64,000 nt of DNA from Pontibacillus yanchengensis (GCF_009856295.1 NZ_WMEU01000002.1:372001-436000), one strand, 5' to 3'. Shown: positions 53,243-63,610, counted from the stretch's first letter. The notes: a model not told the origin generated them from the sequence alone. Program-made: numbers and translations.

Positions 53243-54091
53243 TTATGATTTTAATAACGAAAAAGATGTTTGTTGAACAAAGTAAAACATTCCGGAATTA
53301 ATGATTTCTAGAGATACTTTAGGTTCAAAACGTTCTGCAAGTTTTGCTAATTCAGATTGATAGCGTTCTTTTGCAGCGTTCACCCCTTCTAGCTCTTCTT
53401 CAGACATCTCAGAATGTACTTCAATTTGCTTGCTGTAAAAATAATCTAATAACTCTTTTTCATCCTGTAGTTTTTTATGAGATGCGTCTATCCATGAATC
53501 TTCATGTGAACTTATTTGATTTTCAGTGTATTTCTCAATTCTTTTTAATGCACTACTGACACGAATGATAGGAGTGAGAGTGAAACAATAATCAGGAATA
53601 ATAGGTGTTAACTGTACATTATTCACCTTTTCCAAGAATTCCGGTACTATAGCTCCTGTAATTAAATGAATTCCAACAGATAAGATTTCATTCCGCTTAT
53701 GAGTTCCTTGATAATGAATACTTAAATTAATGTTTAACCAGGGTGTTAAAGCTGTTTGATGGGTTAGCCCATCTATCTTTTCATATTGTTTCGTTACCTT
53801 ACCTTTGTCTTTTAGTGTGTTAAAAATTTGATGAAGTCTCGGTGAGCCAAAATGAATCCATTCCCCTTTTTCTTCTTTTTTATCTGGATTTGTGATAAAG
53901 GTAACTTTCATTGGAATTCCTTTGCCTCCAACACGCTTAACATAGTTCCAGTAAAAAGGGCGGTTCATGAGAGTTTCATCTAGCTCATCAGTAAGTTGGA
54001 CAGTCATGACACCTTGTTGATTATCCAATATCTCACATTGATTTGCCAAAAAGTACCGCTGCAAAAAATTATGAAGCTCCGCTTGTTTCAT
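53243..54091 (-). CDS. yqhG: YqhG family protein
   Basis: This soluble protein of 282 residues has no recognised catalytic motif. It begins MKQAELHNFLQRYF and contains MTVQLTDELDETLMNRPFYWNYVKR, a mixed alpha/beta domain, and a charged helical C-terminal region. It matches the B. subtilis YqhG family, which always sits with the SNF2-type helicase YqhH. AAAGGAGGGAGAAG precedes ATG 54091. It overlaps the end of yqhH by 23 bp, so it is translationally coupled; a partner role for the helicase is an inference from that linkage. Confidence 0.85.
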   Translation of the reverse strand: MKQAELHNFLQRYFLANQCEILDNQQGVMTVQLTDELDETLMNRPFYWNYVKRVGGKGIPMKVTFITNPDKKEEKGEWIHFGSPRLHQIFNTLKDKGKVTKQYEKIDGLTHQTALTPWLNINLSIHYQGTHKRNEILSVGIHLITGAIVPEFLEKVNNVQLTPIIPDYCFTLTPIIRVSSALKRIEKYTENQISSHEDSWIDASHKKLQDEKELLDYFYSKQIEVHSEMSEEELEGVNAAKERYQSELAKLAERFEPKVSLEIINSGMFYFVQQTSFSLLKS

Positions 54092-55730
54092 CTTCTCCCT
54101 CCTTTTCTTGGGCATAGGAAATGACAGAAGAAAGGTTGTTTAGTTTCACTTTCATTTCACCTACGGACCCTGACTGAGTAAAAATATCTTGTATCTCTGT
54201 TTCAATATTATCAATGTCTAATTTCTGCAATATGGCATCTAGATTTCCGACTACTCGTTGGAACAAATGAATTTTTTCATATAATAAAGATAGAACATGC
54301 TCTTCAATGGTATCTTGAATAGCAAAATTGTATATGTTTACATCTTCTTTCTGACCAAAACGATGAATTCGTCCAATTCGTTGTTCTAATCGCATCGGAT
54401 TCCAAGGAAGGTCATAATTGATCATATTATTGCAAAATTGAAGATTTATGCCTTCACCGCCAGCTTCGGTAGCAATAAGGACCTGGGCTTGATTTTGAAA
54501 AAGTTGCTTCATCCAATCCTTTTTACTTCGTTTAAAGCCCCCTCTAAATGGAACGGAGGTAATGCCATGTTGTTGCAAATACCATTGTAAGTAAAATTGC
54601 GACGCACGGTATTCAGTAAAAATAATAAACTTTTGGTCCGTTTTAGAAATGAGCTCAACAACTTTTTTAGCCTTCGCATGGTGAGGCATTTGCTGGATGT
54701 GAGAAATCATCTCTTGTAACTGTTCCGCACGAGTTGGATGGATCTCTTCATTTTTTAGCATGTTTTGAATGGAGAGGAAACAAGCTTCTCTACTAGAACA
54801 TAACTCTCTTAAAAGAGTAATGTTCGTAAAGGCCATCCCTCCACTAGAGATTTCGGTTAAAAACTTATATGCTTCTTGTTCTTCTTTTGTGAATTCTATA
54901 TTCACAGTCTCTACGTGTCTCTTCGTCCAATCTACACCTGTTTCATCTCGTCGGTTACGAACCATTACTTTATTGACCAGGGATTTTAAGTGATGGTCAT
55001 TTGAGAGTTGATTCCTATTTTTACCGAACCTTTTAGTGAAGTCTTCATAATTACCCAAATGTCCTGGTTTTAAAATAGATACAAGATTGAATATATCTAT
55101 TAAGTGATTCTGTACAGGTGTTGCGGTAAGTAGTAAGCAATATTTTTTCTTAAGCTTTTGCACAAATTCATAGTTTTTGGTTTTATGATTTTTTAATTTA
55201 TGCGCTTCATCAATAATGACCATATCGTAATCTGTATCTAAGATGAGATCGCGGTGAGGTGCCCTTTTTGCCGTGTCCATAGAGGAAACAACAACATCAT
55301 ATCCCCATATATGGGTTTTTCGTTGTGCTGCTGCTGGAATATAAAATTTTTGATTCATCTCTAGTACCCATTGATTGACTAAGGAAGCGGGGGCCAAAAT
55401 TAGAACTTTTTTGACGAGACCTCTAATCATATATTCCTTTAATATCAATCCAGCCTCAATCGTTTTACCTAAACCCACCTCATCAGCAAGAATGGCACGA
55501 CCGTTCATTTGCTCGACAACTTGTTCTGCACATGCCAACTGGTGAGGTAGAAAATCTACCTGAGGTAAATATTGAGGGGATGTAAGGCCCTTAAACTCTG
55601 GTGTAGATAGTTGTTTTGATGTTTCATAGGCCATTTGAAATAAATCCCATGAACAAAAGGGACCTTCAGACATGAGTTCGTTTTCCAATGAAGCATCAAT
55701 CGAAGTGTGAAGATCGATGTTTTGGTTCAT
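54069..55730 (-). CDS. yqhH: SNF2-family helicase-like ATPase YqhH
   Basis: The 553-residue protein is a superfamily 2, SNF2-like double-stranded nucleic acid translocase. Motifs are LADEVGLGKT (K89), DEAH (174-177), LTATPVQN, and the C-terminal RecA half with FTEYRASQFYLQ, ATEAGGEGINLQFCN, and PWNPMRLEQRIGRIHRFGQ. It resembles the RapA/HepA type; a role in transcription recycling or repair is likely but unproven. It is divergent from the gcv riboswitch and operon, the conserved arrangement of B. subtilis, and is coupled to yqhG. Confidence 0.9.
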   Translation of the reverse strand: MNQNIDLHTSIDASLENELMSEGPFCSWDLFQMAYETSKQLSTPEFKGLTSPQYLPQVDFLPHQLACAEQVVEQMNGRAILADEVGLGKTIEAGLILKEYMIRGLVKKVLILAPASLVNQWVLEMNQKFYIPAAAQRKTHIWGYDVVVSSMDTAKRAPHRDLILDTDYDMVIIDEAHKLKNHKTKNYEFVQKLKKKYCLLLTATPVQNHLIDIFNLVSILKPGHLGNYEDFTKRFGKNRNQLSNDHHLKSLVNKVMVRNRRDETGVDWTKRHVETVNIEFTKEEQEAYKFLTEISSGGMAFTNITLLRELCSSREACFLSIQNMLKNEEIHPTRAEQLQEMISHIQQMPHHAKAKKVVELISKTDQKFIIFTEYRASQFYLQWYLQQHGITSVPFRGGFKRSKKDWMKQLFQNQAQVLIATEAGGEGINLQFCNNMINYDLPWNPMRLEQRIGRIHRFGQKEDVNIYNFAIQDTIEEHVLSLLYEKIHLFQRVVGNLDAILQKLDIDNIETEIQDIFTQSGSVGEMKVKLNNLSSVISYAQEKEGEDETSGAS

Positions 55731-55813
55731 TCTATTCTCACCTCAAATTATAGATTATTATAGAATATCCTGTCTTTAATAATGGTTTTCAGGTACACAC
55801 CAAGGAATGCCTA

Positions 55814-55822
55814 TGGTATAAT
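55814..55822 (+). promoter_or_regulatory. Extended -10 promoter of the gcv operon
   Basis: TGGTATAAT gives a consensus -10 with an extended TGN motif; no good -35 is seen. It lies about 90 bp upstream of the glycine riboswitch. A second TATAAT is at 55833-55838. Confidence 0.5.
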
Positions 55823-55904
55823 GACACTAATTTATAATCTATTGTTCACATATCTTATGGTTTTTATGATATAGCTACATATTTTTTCTAATTTTCATAA
55901 TAGC

Positions 55905-56143
55905 GAATGATTACAAGAGGAGAGACTACTTTTATGGTAGCGCCGAAGGAGCAAGCTGTTGTAGCGAATCTCTCAGGCAAAAAAGACTCTTGTAGGACGC
56001 ACCTCTGGAGAGTGCCTTTTTATTTAGGGCCACCCAAGAAGCAAGCAGTTTTCATTTTTGATGAATACACTTTACCTAAACTGTGAAACTTTCTGGTGAA
56101 TGGACAGGGAATAACACTAAGGATGTGGATTCTCTGTTTTTTT
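55905..56143 (+). promoter_or_regulatory. Tandem glycine riboswitch with terminator
   Basis: Two aptamers precede gcvT. Aptamer 1 (about 55913-55993) has P1 ACAAGAG/CTCTTGT and the canonical core GGAGAG, GCGCCGAAGGAGCAA and ATCTCTCAGGCAAAA. Aptamer 2 (about 55995-56109) has CTGGAGAG but a divergent core (CCACCCAAGAAGCAAG and ACTTTCTGGTGAATGGACAG). The expression platform is an intrinsic terminator: ACAGGGAAT (56104-56112) pairs with ATTCTCTGT (56129-56137), then a T tract. The 5-prime arm overlaps the end of aptamer 2. Glycine binding should prevent termination and switch the operon on. Confidence 0.93.
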
Positions 56144-56217
56144 ATGTCTTTTTTTCAGAAAATTATGACAAGAACTAGACTTGAATACGTTTTGAGTAAA
56201 GCTAGAATGGGGGAAAA

Positions 56218-57324
56218 ATGATGTCCGATTTAAAACGAACGCCACTTTATCCTGAGTTTGAAAAAGCTGGGGCGAAAACCGTTGATTTTGGTGGATGGGA
56301 AATGCCTGTACAGTTTTCTTCTATTATAGAGGAACACAAAGCAACCAGGACAACAGCAGGGTTATTCGATGTGTCTCATATGGGAGAAATTTATGTAGAG
56401 GGCCCTGAAAGTGAAGCCTTCTTGCAAAGAATGTTAACAAATGATGTATCGAAGTTAACTCCAAACAGAGCGCAATATACCATCATGTGTTATGAAAATG
56501 GTGGTACAGTAGATGATCTACTGGTATATAAGTTGGATGAGCAAAAATATTTACTAGTGGTGAATGCAGCTAATACAGAGAAAGACTTTAATTGGCTGAA
56601 AGACAATCTTGTCGAGGAGGCAATTGTAGAAAATCAATCTGATCACTATGTGCAACTAGCCATACAAGGACCAAAAGCAGAAATGATTTTACAAAAGCTT
56701 ACCAAAACAGATTTGGCGGAAATAAAATTCTTTCGGTTTAAGCAAGGTGTCTCGTTTGAAGGAGTAGACCACCTAGCCCTTGTGTCTAGAACAGGTTATA
56801 CGGGAGAAGATGGGTTTGAAATCTATCTCCATCCAGATTCTGGACAAGCTTTATGGCAAGCTATAGTTAGAATAGGAGAGAAGGATGGTTTACAACCTGT
56901 TGGGTTAGGTGCTAGAGATACGCTTCGGTTTGAAGCAAATCTTGCATTATATGGACAGGAGCTTAGCTCTGAAATAACCCCCGTGGAAGCTGGACTTTCC
57001 TTTGCAGTAAAAACAAATAAAGAAGCAGACTTTATGGGGAAAGAAGTTTTAAAGAAACAAAAGGAAAAAGGACCAGCACGAAAGCTTGTTGGTATAGAAA
57101 TGGTCGATAAAGGTATTCCTCGTCATGGGTATCCTGTGTATATAGATGAAGAACAGGTAGGTTTTATTACGTCAGGTACTCAATCACCTACGTTAGAGAA
57201 ACGCATTGGTTTAGCATTATTACCAGTCGCATATATTTCGGAGGGACAAGAAGTTATTGTTCAAGTGCGTAAACGTAAGCTGCGTGCAAAAGTGGTACCA
57301 ACACCGTTTTACAAAAGATCTTAG
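56218..57324 (+). CDS. gcvT: Glycine cleavage system aminomethyltransferase (T protein)
   Basis: T protein transfers the methylene of aminomethyl-lipoyl-H protein to tetrahydrofolate, releasing ammonia. The 368-residue protein has [30 protein letters not shown], the folate-binding [11 protein letters not shown] with the catalytic Asp, [16 protein letters not shown] and [14 protein letters not shown]. Adjacent ATG codons at 56218 and 56221 both fit GGGGGA. It is the first gene of the gcvT-PA-PB operon, controlled by the glycine riboswitch. No gcvH is in the window. Confidence 0.96.
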   Translation: MMSDLKRTPLYPEFEKAGAKTVDFGGWEMPVQFSSIIEEHKATRTTAGLFDVSHMGEIYVEGPESEAFLQRMLTNDVSKLTPNRAQYTIMCYENGGTVDDLLVYKLDEQKYLLVVNAANTEKDFNWLKDNLVEEAIVENQSDHYVQLAIQGPKAEMILQKLTKTDLAEIKFFRFKQGVSFEGVDHLALVSRTGYTGEDGFEIYLHPDSGQALWQAIVRIGEKDGLQPVGLGARDTLRFEANLALYGQELSSEITPVEAGLSFAVKTNKEADFMGKEVLKKQKEKGPARKLVGIEMVDKGIPRHGYPVYIDEEQVGFITSGTQSPTLEKRIGLALLPVAYISEGQEVIVQVRKRKLRAKVVPTPFYKRS

Positions 57325-57347
57325 GAAGAAAAGGGGGAGGAACATCT

Positions 57348-58697
57348 ATGACCTTTCGATATTTACCAATGACTACTAAAGATAAAGAGTCCATGCTTGA
57401 TGCTATTGGGGTGAAGTCGACTAATGAATTGTTTCAAGACATTCCAGAAGCGATTCGGTACAATGGCGACCTTCAGATTAAGCCAGCCTTAAGTGAGCCG
57501 GTATTAATGCGTGAATTATCACGCTTAGCAAATAAAAACATCAACACCCAACAATATACTTCTTTTCTAGGGGCTGGTGTGTATGATCATTACATCCCTT
57601 CCATAGTAAATCATGTTATTTCACGTTCGGAATTTTATACGGCATATACACCCTATCAGCCTGAAATTTCCCAAGGGGAGCTGCAGGCAATTTTTGAATT
57701 TCAAACAATGATATCCGAATTAACTGGGATGGAAGTATCGAATTCCTCTATGTATGACGGAGGTACAGCTCTTGCAGAAGCAGTTACCTTAAGTGCCGGA
57801 CAAACGAAGAAAAAGAAAGTTATTGTATCAAAAGCAATACACCCACAATCAAGAGAAGTCATTCAAACATATGCAAAAGGTCCAAATTTGGAAGTCATTG
57901 AAATCGATACAAAGGATGGAATAACTGATATCAAGGCTCTAGAACAAGAACTTGATGAAAATACCGCTAGTGTAGTTATCTCTTATCCAAACTTCTATGG
58001 TCAAGTTGAACCGTTAGCTGAGGTGCAGAGACTTTTAGAAGATCACAAAGCAATGTTCATTGTCTCAAGTAATCCACTTTCTTTAGGGTATCTCACCCCA
58101 CCAGGAGAGTTTGGTGCAGATATTGTCGTCGGGGATACACAGGTATTTGGCATACCAGCACAATTTGGGGGGCCACATTGTGGCTATTTTGCAACTACAA
58201 GCAAATTAATGAGAAAGGTACCTGGTCGTCTCGTTGGACAAACAAAAGATGAGGAAGGCCGAAGAGGGTTTGTTCTTACTTTACAAGCTCGTGAACAACA
58301 CATAAGACGTGATAAAGCTACCTCTAATATTTGTTCCAACCAAGCCCTGAATGCCTTAGCTACATCTGTTGCTTTAAGTGCCTTAGGAAAACAAGGACTA
58401 AAAGAGATGGCCTATCAAAATATGCAAAAAGCTCGTTATGCATTTGCTAAACTTCAGGAAGCTGGTATGAAGGTTAAATTCAAGGGTGCATTCTTTAATG
58501 AAGTTGTATTGGATTGCCAAAAATCAATTAACACAATCAATCAAAAGCTTCAGGAAAAAGGGTATATTGGCGGTTTCGATCTTGAATCGACAGATCCTAG
58601 TCTTAGCGGTTGTATGTTAATAGCTATTACAGAAATGCGTACAAAAGAAGAAATCGATGCCTTTGTCACAGAATTGAGGGATATACATGTTGAATGA
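57348..58697 (+). CDS. gcvPA: Glycine dehydrogenase (decarboxylating) subunit 1
   Basis: This is the alpha half of the split P protein, which decarboxylates glycine and loads the aminomethyl group on lipoyl-H protein. The 449-residue product has [49 protein letters not shown] and the C-terminal half of the aminotransferase-like fold. It has no PLP-binding lysine motif of its own, as expected. GGGGGAGG precedes the ATG; its end overlaps gcvPB by 11 bp. Confidence 0.96.
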   Translation: MTFRYLPMTTKDKESMLDAIGVKSTNELFQDIPEAIRYNGDLQIKPALSEPVLMRELSRLANKNINTQQYTSFLGAGVYDHYIPSIVNHVISRSEFYTAYTPYQPEISQGELQAIFEFQTMISELTGMEVSNSSMYDGGTALAEAVTLSAGQTKKKKVIVSKAIHPQSREVIQTYAKGPNLEVIEIDTKDGITDIKALEQELDENTASVVISYPNFYGQVEPLAEVQRLLEDHKAMFIVSSNPLSLGYLTPPGEFGADIVVGDTQVFGIPAQFGGPHCGYFATTSKLMRKVPGRLVGQTKDEEGRRGFVLTLQAREQHIRRDKATSNICSNQALNALATSVALSALGKQGLKEMAYQNMQKARYAFAKLQEAGMKVKFKGAFFNEVVLDCQKSINTINQKLQEKGYIGGFDLESTDPSLSGCMLIAITEMRTKEEIDAFVTELRDIHVE

Positions 58698-60141
58698 AAA
58701 CTTTCCACTGATTTTTGAACGTAGTCAAGAAGGTCGTATGGGATATAGTTTACCTGATTTAGATGTACCTGAAGTTGATATTGAACTGGATGAACAATAT
58801 GTTCGAAAGAGTGATGCTGATCTACCTGAGGTAAGTGAGCTTCAAATAATGCGTCATTATACAGCACTATCGACACGAAACCATGGTGTTGATTCAGGTT
58901 TTTATCCATTAGGCTCTTGTACCATGAAGTATAATCCAAAAATCAATGAAGATGTAGCTCGTATTCCGGGTTTTAGTCACATACATCCATTACAAGACGC
59001 AAATAGTGTTCAAGGTGCTTTAGAGTTAATGTATGATCTCCAATCCTCTTTAGAGGCAATTACAGGTATGAACACTGTTACACTTCAGCCAGCTGCAGGA
59101 GCTCATGGTGAGTGGACTGGGTTGATGATGATTCGAGCTTTCCATGAAACAAATGGAGATTATAATCGTACCAAAGTTATCGTTCCAGATTCAGCGCATG
59201 GAACGAATCCTGCTTCAGCTACAGTTGCAGGTTTTGAAGCGGTAACAGTAAAATCCAATGAACAAGGATTAGTTGATTTAGATGATTTAAGAAGAGTCGT
59301 GGATGAGAACACCGCTGCGTTGATGTTAACAAATCCGAACACGCTAGGATTGTTTGAAGAACATATACTAGAAATGGCCGAAATAGTTCATGGTGCTGGT
59401 GGTAAATTATATTATGACGGGGCAAATTTGAATGCAATTCTAGGGTACGCCCGTCCTGGAGATATGGGATTTGATGTAGTTCACCTTAATTTGCATAAAA
59501 CATTTACTGGTCCCCATGGTGGTGGTGGTCCTGGTTCTGGCCCAGTGGGGGTTACCTCAGAGTTAGAACCTTATTTACCTAAGCCGCTATTAAAGAAACA
59601 AAATAATCGATTTGTATTTGAAGATAATCGACCTCAATCAATAGGGAGGGTGAAACCGTACTTTGGTAACTTTGGAATCAATGTTCGAGCTTATACGTAT
59701 ATTCGTACAATGGGTCCTGATGGTTTGCGTCAGGTTAGTGAATACGCCGTACTTAATGCGAATTATATGATGAGAGAACTACAGTCAACTTTTGACTTAC
59801 CATTTTCTCAACATTGTAAGCATGAATTCGTACTATCTGGTAAGCGCCAGAAGAAATTAGGTGTGCGTACGTTAGATATAGCCAAACGATTGCTAGACTT
59901 CGGCTATCATCCACCTACCATTTATTTCCCTATAAATGTAGAGGAAGCTATGATGGTAGAGCCAACAGAGACGGAGGCCAAAGAAACACTAGATGAATTT
60001 ATATCGGTCATGAAGCAAATTTCTAAAGAAGTAGAAGAAAAACCCGAGGTTGTTCAAGAAGCGCCTCACACAACGATTGTAAGTCGATTAGACGAAACAA
60101 CAGCCGCTAGGAAACCAGTACTTCGTTATACCAGAGATTAG
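58687..60141 (+). CDS. gcvPB: Glycine dehydrogenase (decarboxylating) subunit 2
   Basis: This is the PLP-binding beta half of the split P protein. The 484-residue product has the PLP lysine K271 in [29 protein letters not shown], and [11 protein letters not shown]. The last 50 residues are a Glu/Val/Pro-rich tail, slightly longer than some relatives. Start ATG 58687 lies inside the end of gcvPA, so the two subunits are translationally coupled, matching 1:1 assembly. A terminator follows. Confidence 0.96.
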   Translation: MLNENFPLIFERSQEGRMGYSLPDLDVPEVDIELDEQYVRKSDADLPEVSELQIMRHYTALSTRNHGVDSGFYPLGSCTMKYNPKINEDVARIPGFSHIHPLQDANSVQGALELMYDLQSSLEAITGMNTVTLQPAAGAHGEWTGLMMIRAFHETNGDYNRTKVIVPDSAHGTNPASATVAGFEAVTVKSNEQGLVDLDDLRRVVDENTAALMLTNPNTLGLFEEHILEMAEIVHGAGGKLYYDGANLNAILGYARPGDMGFDVVHLNLHKTFTGPHGGGGPGSGPVGVTSELEPYLPKPLLKKQNNRFVFEDNRPQSIGRVKPYFGNFGINVRAYTYIRTMGPDGLRQVSEYAVLNANYMMRELQSTFDLPFSQHCKHEFVLSGKRQKKLGVRTLDIAKRLLDFGYHPPTIYFPINVEEAMMVEPTETEAKETLDEFISVMKQISKEVEEKPEVVQEAPHTTIVSRLDETTAARKPVLRYTRD

Positions 60142-60147
60142 ATAAAT

Positions 60148-60178
60148 AAAGATCCTCAACAATACGTTGAGGATCTTT
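60148..60178. terminator. Terminator between gcvPB and yqhL
   Basis: A perfect 13-bp stem (60148-60160 with 60166-60178) with a 5-nt loop. T tracts are short on the plus strand (CTTTAC) and TTTATTT-like on the minus strand, so it may serve both convergent genes. Confidence 0.75.
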
Positions 60179-60182
60179 ACTA

Positions 60183-60554
60183 TTAACTCTGTTTAATTTT
60201 ACCGTCCCATTTTTTAAATCCACCTTGTAGAACATGGAGTTGATCGTACCCTTTTTTATGAAGGACGTTAGCTGCTCTTGAGGAACGGGTTTGGTTTTGG
60301 CAATACAAATAAACGGGTTTGTCTGGACGTATTTCCTGCAAACGTTGTTTCAATTGGGTTACTGGGATGTTTCGAGCTCCAAGAATATGTCCTGCTTTAA
60401 ATTCGTTAGGTTCTCGAACATCAATAAGTTGGGCTTTACGGTATCCTTCACGAAATTGTTCTGATGTCAGTGTTTTTAAATAACGGCGTTGATTTACATA
60501 TCTTATAACGGCAAAGCCGATAATGAGTGCTAATCCTACAATAAAAATCCACAT
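60183..60554 (-). CDS. yqhL: Membrane-anchored rhodanese-like protein YqhL
   Basis: The 123-residue protein has an N-terminal membrane helix (WIFIVGLALIIGFAVIRYV) and one rhodanese domain. IDVREPNEFKAGHILGARNIP and the active-site loop LYCQNQTRSSRAA with the catalytic Cys are clear. It probably transfers sulfane sulfur; the physiological acceptor is unknown. ATG 60554 follows GGGGGAG; the frame extends eight codons further. Position after gcvPB matches B. subtilis yqhL. Confidence 0.88.
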   Translation of the reverse strand: MWIFIVGLALIIGFAVIRYVNQRRYLKTLTSEQFREGYRKAQLIDVREPNEFKAGHILGARNIPVTQLKQRLQEIRPDKPVYLYCQNQTRSSRAANVLHKKGYDQLHVLQGGFKKWDGKIKQS

Positions 60555-60868
60555 CGTAACTCCCCCTATCTCTCTCATGATTCCTAATCTATTATAGTTC
60601 TGTTTGAATTAAGTTTCAAAGTTTTTTTATATAGAAAGTCAAACGTTTGTGGTTTGATTACATTTTCTACGAGGAATTATAACTTACTGTCCAAATTGGT
60701 TCAAACGCTTAAGATAACATAGGGAGGATGAATATATTTCCAATTTATTTGCAAATAGTAAATAAGGGATTTGTGGATGTATGTGTCGATTTAAAGGACA
60801 TATACCTTATATTTTCTTTTATTTTCGTAGATTTTTAAGATTGACAAATCGATTATACTTTGTTCAAA

Positions 60869-60884
60869 ACACAATATATAGTGT
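60869..60884 (+). promoter_or_regulatory. NrdR box 1 upstream of nrdJ
   Basis: ACACAATATATAGTGT is a near-perfect match to the NrdR box consensus (ACACWATATNTNGTGT-type palindrome). It starts 176 bp before the nrdJ start codon. Confidence 0.82.
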
Positions 60885-60900
60885 AAATTCGTTTCATAGA

Positions 60901-60916
60901 ACACAATATATAGAAA
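60901..60916 (+). promoter_or_regulatory. NrdR box 2 upstream of nrdJ
   Basis: ACACAATATATAGAAA matches the left half and core of the NrdR box. It is 32 bp from box 1, about three helical turns, the spacing typical of paired NrdR sites. The surrounding 60555-61044 region contains no supported gene; weak small frames are in the leader. Confidence 0.7.
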
Positions 60917-61044
60917 CTTTTATATTGAACCAAGGAGATTACTGTGGTAAGTTATATATAGCAAAGTTGAGCGGCTACAAGTGCTGATATTCATCAATAG
61001 ATGTCGAACTCAACGCATTATTCGCGATAGAGGAGAGATGGTTC

Positions 61045-63603
61045 ATGCAGGCGGTGAAAGATTCACTAAAACATATCAACATAGATCAACTTAATAAAGA
61101 TATAGGGATGTTTCCTCAAGTTCATCCAGTTACAGATGATATGCATATAACACATTCAGGTGTATCAAGACTTGTAATGCTGGATCGTTACGCATTTAAG
61201 GATACGGAGAAAATAACACTAGCATCCGGAGATTTTGTTGTCCTTACCATTAAGGAAGATCCTAAATTCCCCGCTAGAGGATTGGGGTACATACAATCCA
61301 TAGATTGGGAAACATCAAAAGCTCAAGTTAAAGTTGAATCAGAATTTGTTCATGTATTGGATAATCCAGAAGAAGCGGAAACAGGCATTATATCTCGTTC
61401 ACTAGATGTAATAGACAAACCGCTTGAGATTTTTTATGAGCAAGTGGCACGAAGGAATGCCACAGGCTTGGCAGAAGTAGAAGTGGATGAAACCAAAAAG
61501 CAAGAATGGTATAAGCACTTTTATGAAGAACTTTCAAATCTAAACTTTATTCCTGCTGGGCGTGTATTATATGGAGCAGGTGCTGATACAGATGTTACGT
61601 ACTTCAACTGTTATGTTATGCCATTCATTCAAGACTCTCGAGAGGGTATATCAGACCATCGTAAACAAGTGATGGAAATCATGTCACGTGGAGGAGGAGT
61701 TGGAACAAATGGTTCGACACTACGTCCAAGAAATGCATTGGCAAAAGGTGTAAACGGTAAATCATCTGGTTCTGTTTCCTGGCTTGATGATATCGCTAAG
61801 CTAACCCATCTTGTGGAACAAGGTGGATCAAGACGTGGAGCGCAAATGATCATGCAAGCAGATTGGCATCCTGATATTATTGAATTCATTATTTCAAAAA
61901 TGCAGAATCCACGTATATTACGGTTCTTAATTGAGACCACTGAAGACGAGGGGATTAAGCGTCAAGCCCAATCAAAGTTAAAATTCACACCTCTCACAGA
62001 AACAGAGCGAGACATGTATCAAGGAATTGTTAATTATAAAGCGATTGAAGGTCAAGGTGGCTTTACAAATAAAGTGATAGCAGAAGCAGAAGAAAAGCTT
62101 CGATTAGGTGGTAACTATGACGTTCATAATTCTGAGTTTCTAACAGGAGCCAACATATCGATATGTTTAACAAATGATTTCATGGAAGCTGTTGAACAGG
62201 ATGGTTACTATGATCTTCGCTTTCCTGATGTGGAAAGTTACAACCCTGAGGGAATGAAGGCTTACAATGAGAAATGGCAAGAAGTTGGAGACGTACGTGA
62301 ATGGGAAGCAATGGGATATAAAGTGAAAACACACCGTCGCATGAAAGCGAAGGAGCTTTGGAACTTAATTAATATCTGTGCCACTTATTCAGCTGAACCA
62401 GGAATTTTCTTTATTGATAACGCAAATGAAAAAACCAATGCTACAAGTTATGGTCAAAAAGTAGTCGCAACGAATCCTTGTGGGGAACAACCATTAGCTC
62501 CATACTCTGTATGTAACTTGGCTGCTGTAAATCTTGCTTCCTTCGCCAATAAAGAAACGAAGGAAGTAGACTATGAAAAGTTGAAACAAACGGTTCAAAC
62601 AGGCGTACGAATGCAAGATAACGTTATTGATGCAACACCATACTTTCTTGAGGAAAATAAAAAGCAGGCCCTTGGAGAGCGCCGAGTAGGCCTAGGGGTT
62701 ATGGGACTTCATGACTTGTTAATTTATACAGAAACTGCGTATGGTTCAAAAGAAGGTAATGAAGTTGTCGATCAAATATTTGAAACGATTGCAACTACAG
62801 CGTATAGAACTTCTATAGAGTTGTCTAAAGAGAAGGGCAGTTTTCCATTCCTAGTTGGGAAGACAGAAGAGGAGACGAAACAAATTCGTGAGCAATTTAT
62901 TAATACTGGTTACATGAAGGAAATGCCAGAGGATATACGTCAAGGTATTTTAGACCACGGCATTCGTAACTCACACTTATTAACTGTAGCTCCAACAGGA
63001 TCTACTGGCACAATGGTAGGAGTCTCAACTGGCCTTGAGCCATATTTCTCTTTCTCTTACTACAGAAGTGGACGCTTGGGTAAATTTATCGAAGTAAAAG
63101 CAAATATTGTTCAAGAATACTTGGATGAGCACCCTGAACAGAATCCAAATCATTTACCTGAATGGTTCGTTACAGCGATGAGTCTTTCTCCAGAAGCTCA
63201 TGCAGATACACAATGTGTTATTCAGCGCTGGGTGGACAGTTCAATATCCAAAACAGTTAATGCTCCTAAAGGCTATAGCGTTGAACAAGTGGAGCAAGTA
63301 TATCAACGTTTATATCGAGGTGGAGCAAAAGGCGGAACCGTCTATGTCGATGGTAGTCGTGATGCTCAAGTACTCACGCTTAAGGCAGAAGACAATCAAG
63401 TAGAAGAACAACAGGAGCTATTTGAAAACGAGCAACCTAAAGTCGTTCTTATGGATACCGTGCATGAATTGGATAAAACGGACGTAACCATCGGATCAGA
63501 AGTGGGGAATACATGTCCAGTATGTCGAGAAGGGAAAATTCAAGATGTAGGTGGATGCAATACATGTATGAATTGTGGAGCCCAACTAAAATGTGGGTTA
63601 TAA
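61045..63603 (+). CDS. nrdJ: Class II (adenosylcobalamin-dependent) ribonucleotide reductase
   Basis: This enzyme reduces ribonucleotides to deoxyribonucleotides with a coenzyme B12 radical, needing no oxygen. The 852-residue protein has FNCYVMPF (C189), GGGVGTNGSTLRPR and the radical site NPCGEQPL (C479, E481), with PTGSTGTMVG further on. The C terminus is a cysteine-rich zinc ribbon (CPVCREGKIQDVGGCNTCMNCG) with a final CG pair for reductant exchange. ATG 61045 follows GAGGAGAG. Two NrdR boxes lie upstream and no B12 riboswitch is evident. B. subtilis instead uses class I NrdEF. Confidence 0.95.
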   Translation: MQAVKDSLKHINIDQLNKDIGMFPQVHPVTDDMHITHSGVSRLVMLDRYAFKDTEKITLASGDFVVLTIKEDPKFPARGLGYIQSIDWETSKAQVKVESEFVHVLDNPEEAETGIISRSLDVIDKPLEIFYEQVARRNATGLAEVEVDETKKQEWYKHFYEELSNLNFIPAGRVLYGAGADTDVTYFNCYVMPFIQDSREGISDHRKQVMEIMSRGGGVGTNGSTLRPRNALAKGVNGKSSGSVSWLDDIAKLTHLVEQGGSRRGAQMIMQADWHPDIIEFIISKMQNPRILRFLIETTEDEGIKRQAQSKLKFTPLTETERDMYQGIVNYKAIEGQGGFTNKVIAEAEEKLRLGGNYDVHNSEFLTGANISICLTNDFMEAVEQDGYYDLRFPDVESYNPEGMKAYNEKWQEVGDVREWEAMGYKVKTHRRMKAKELWNLINICATYSAEPGIFFIDNANEKTNATSYGQKVVATNPCGEQPLAPYSVCNLAAVNLASFANKETKEVDYEKLKQTVQTGVRMQDNVIDATPYFLEENKKQALGERRVGLGVMGLHDLLIYTETAYGSKEGNEVVDQIFETIATTAYRTSIELSKEKGSFPFLVGKTEEETKQIREQFINTGYMKEMPEDIRQGILDHGIRNSHLLTVAPTGSTGTMVGVSTGLEPYFSFSYYRSGRLGKFIEVKANIVQEYLDEHPEQNPNHLPEWFVTAMSLSPEAHADTQCVIQRWVDSSISKTVNAPKGYSVEQVEQVYQRLYRGGAKGGTVYVDGSRDAQVLTLKAEDNQVEEQQELFENEQPKVVLMDTVHELDKTDVTIGSEVGNTCPVCREGKIQDVGGCNTCMNCGAQLKCGL

Positions 63604-63610
63604 GATAGAT

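Noticed and set aside
60781-60987. 68-codon frame upstream of nrdJ
   Set aside because: It runs through the NrdR boxes and AT-rich leader, with no ribosome-binding site.
60579-61044. Possible cobalamin riboswitch before nrdJ
   Set aside because: I looked for the conserved B12-box (AGYCMGAAKR-type) and saw none; NrdR boxes explain the region better.
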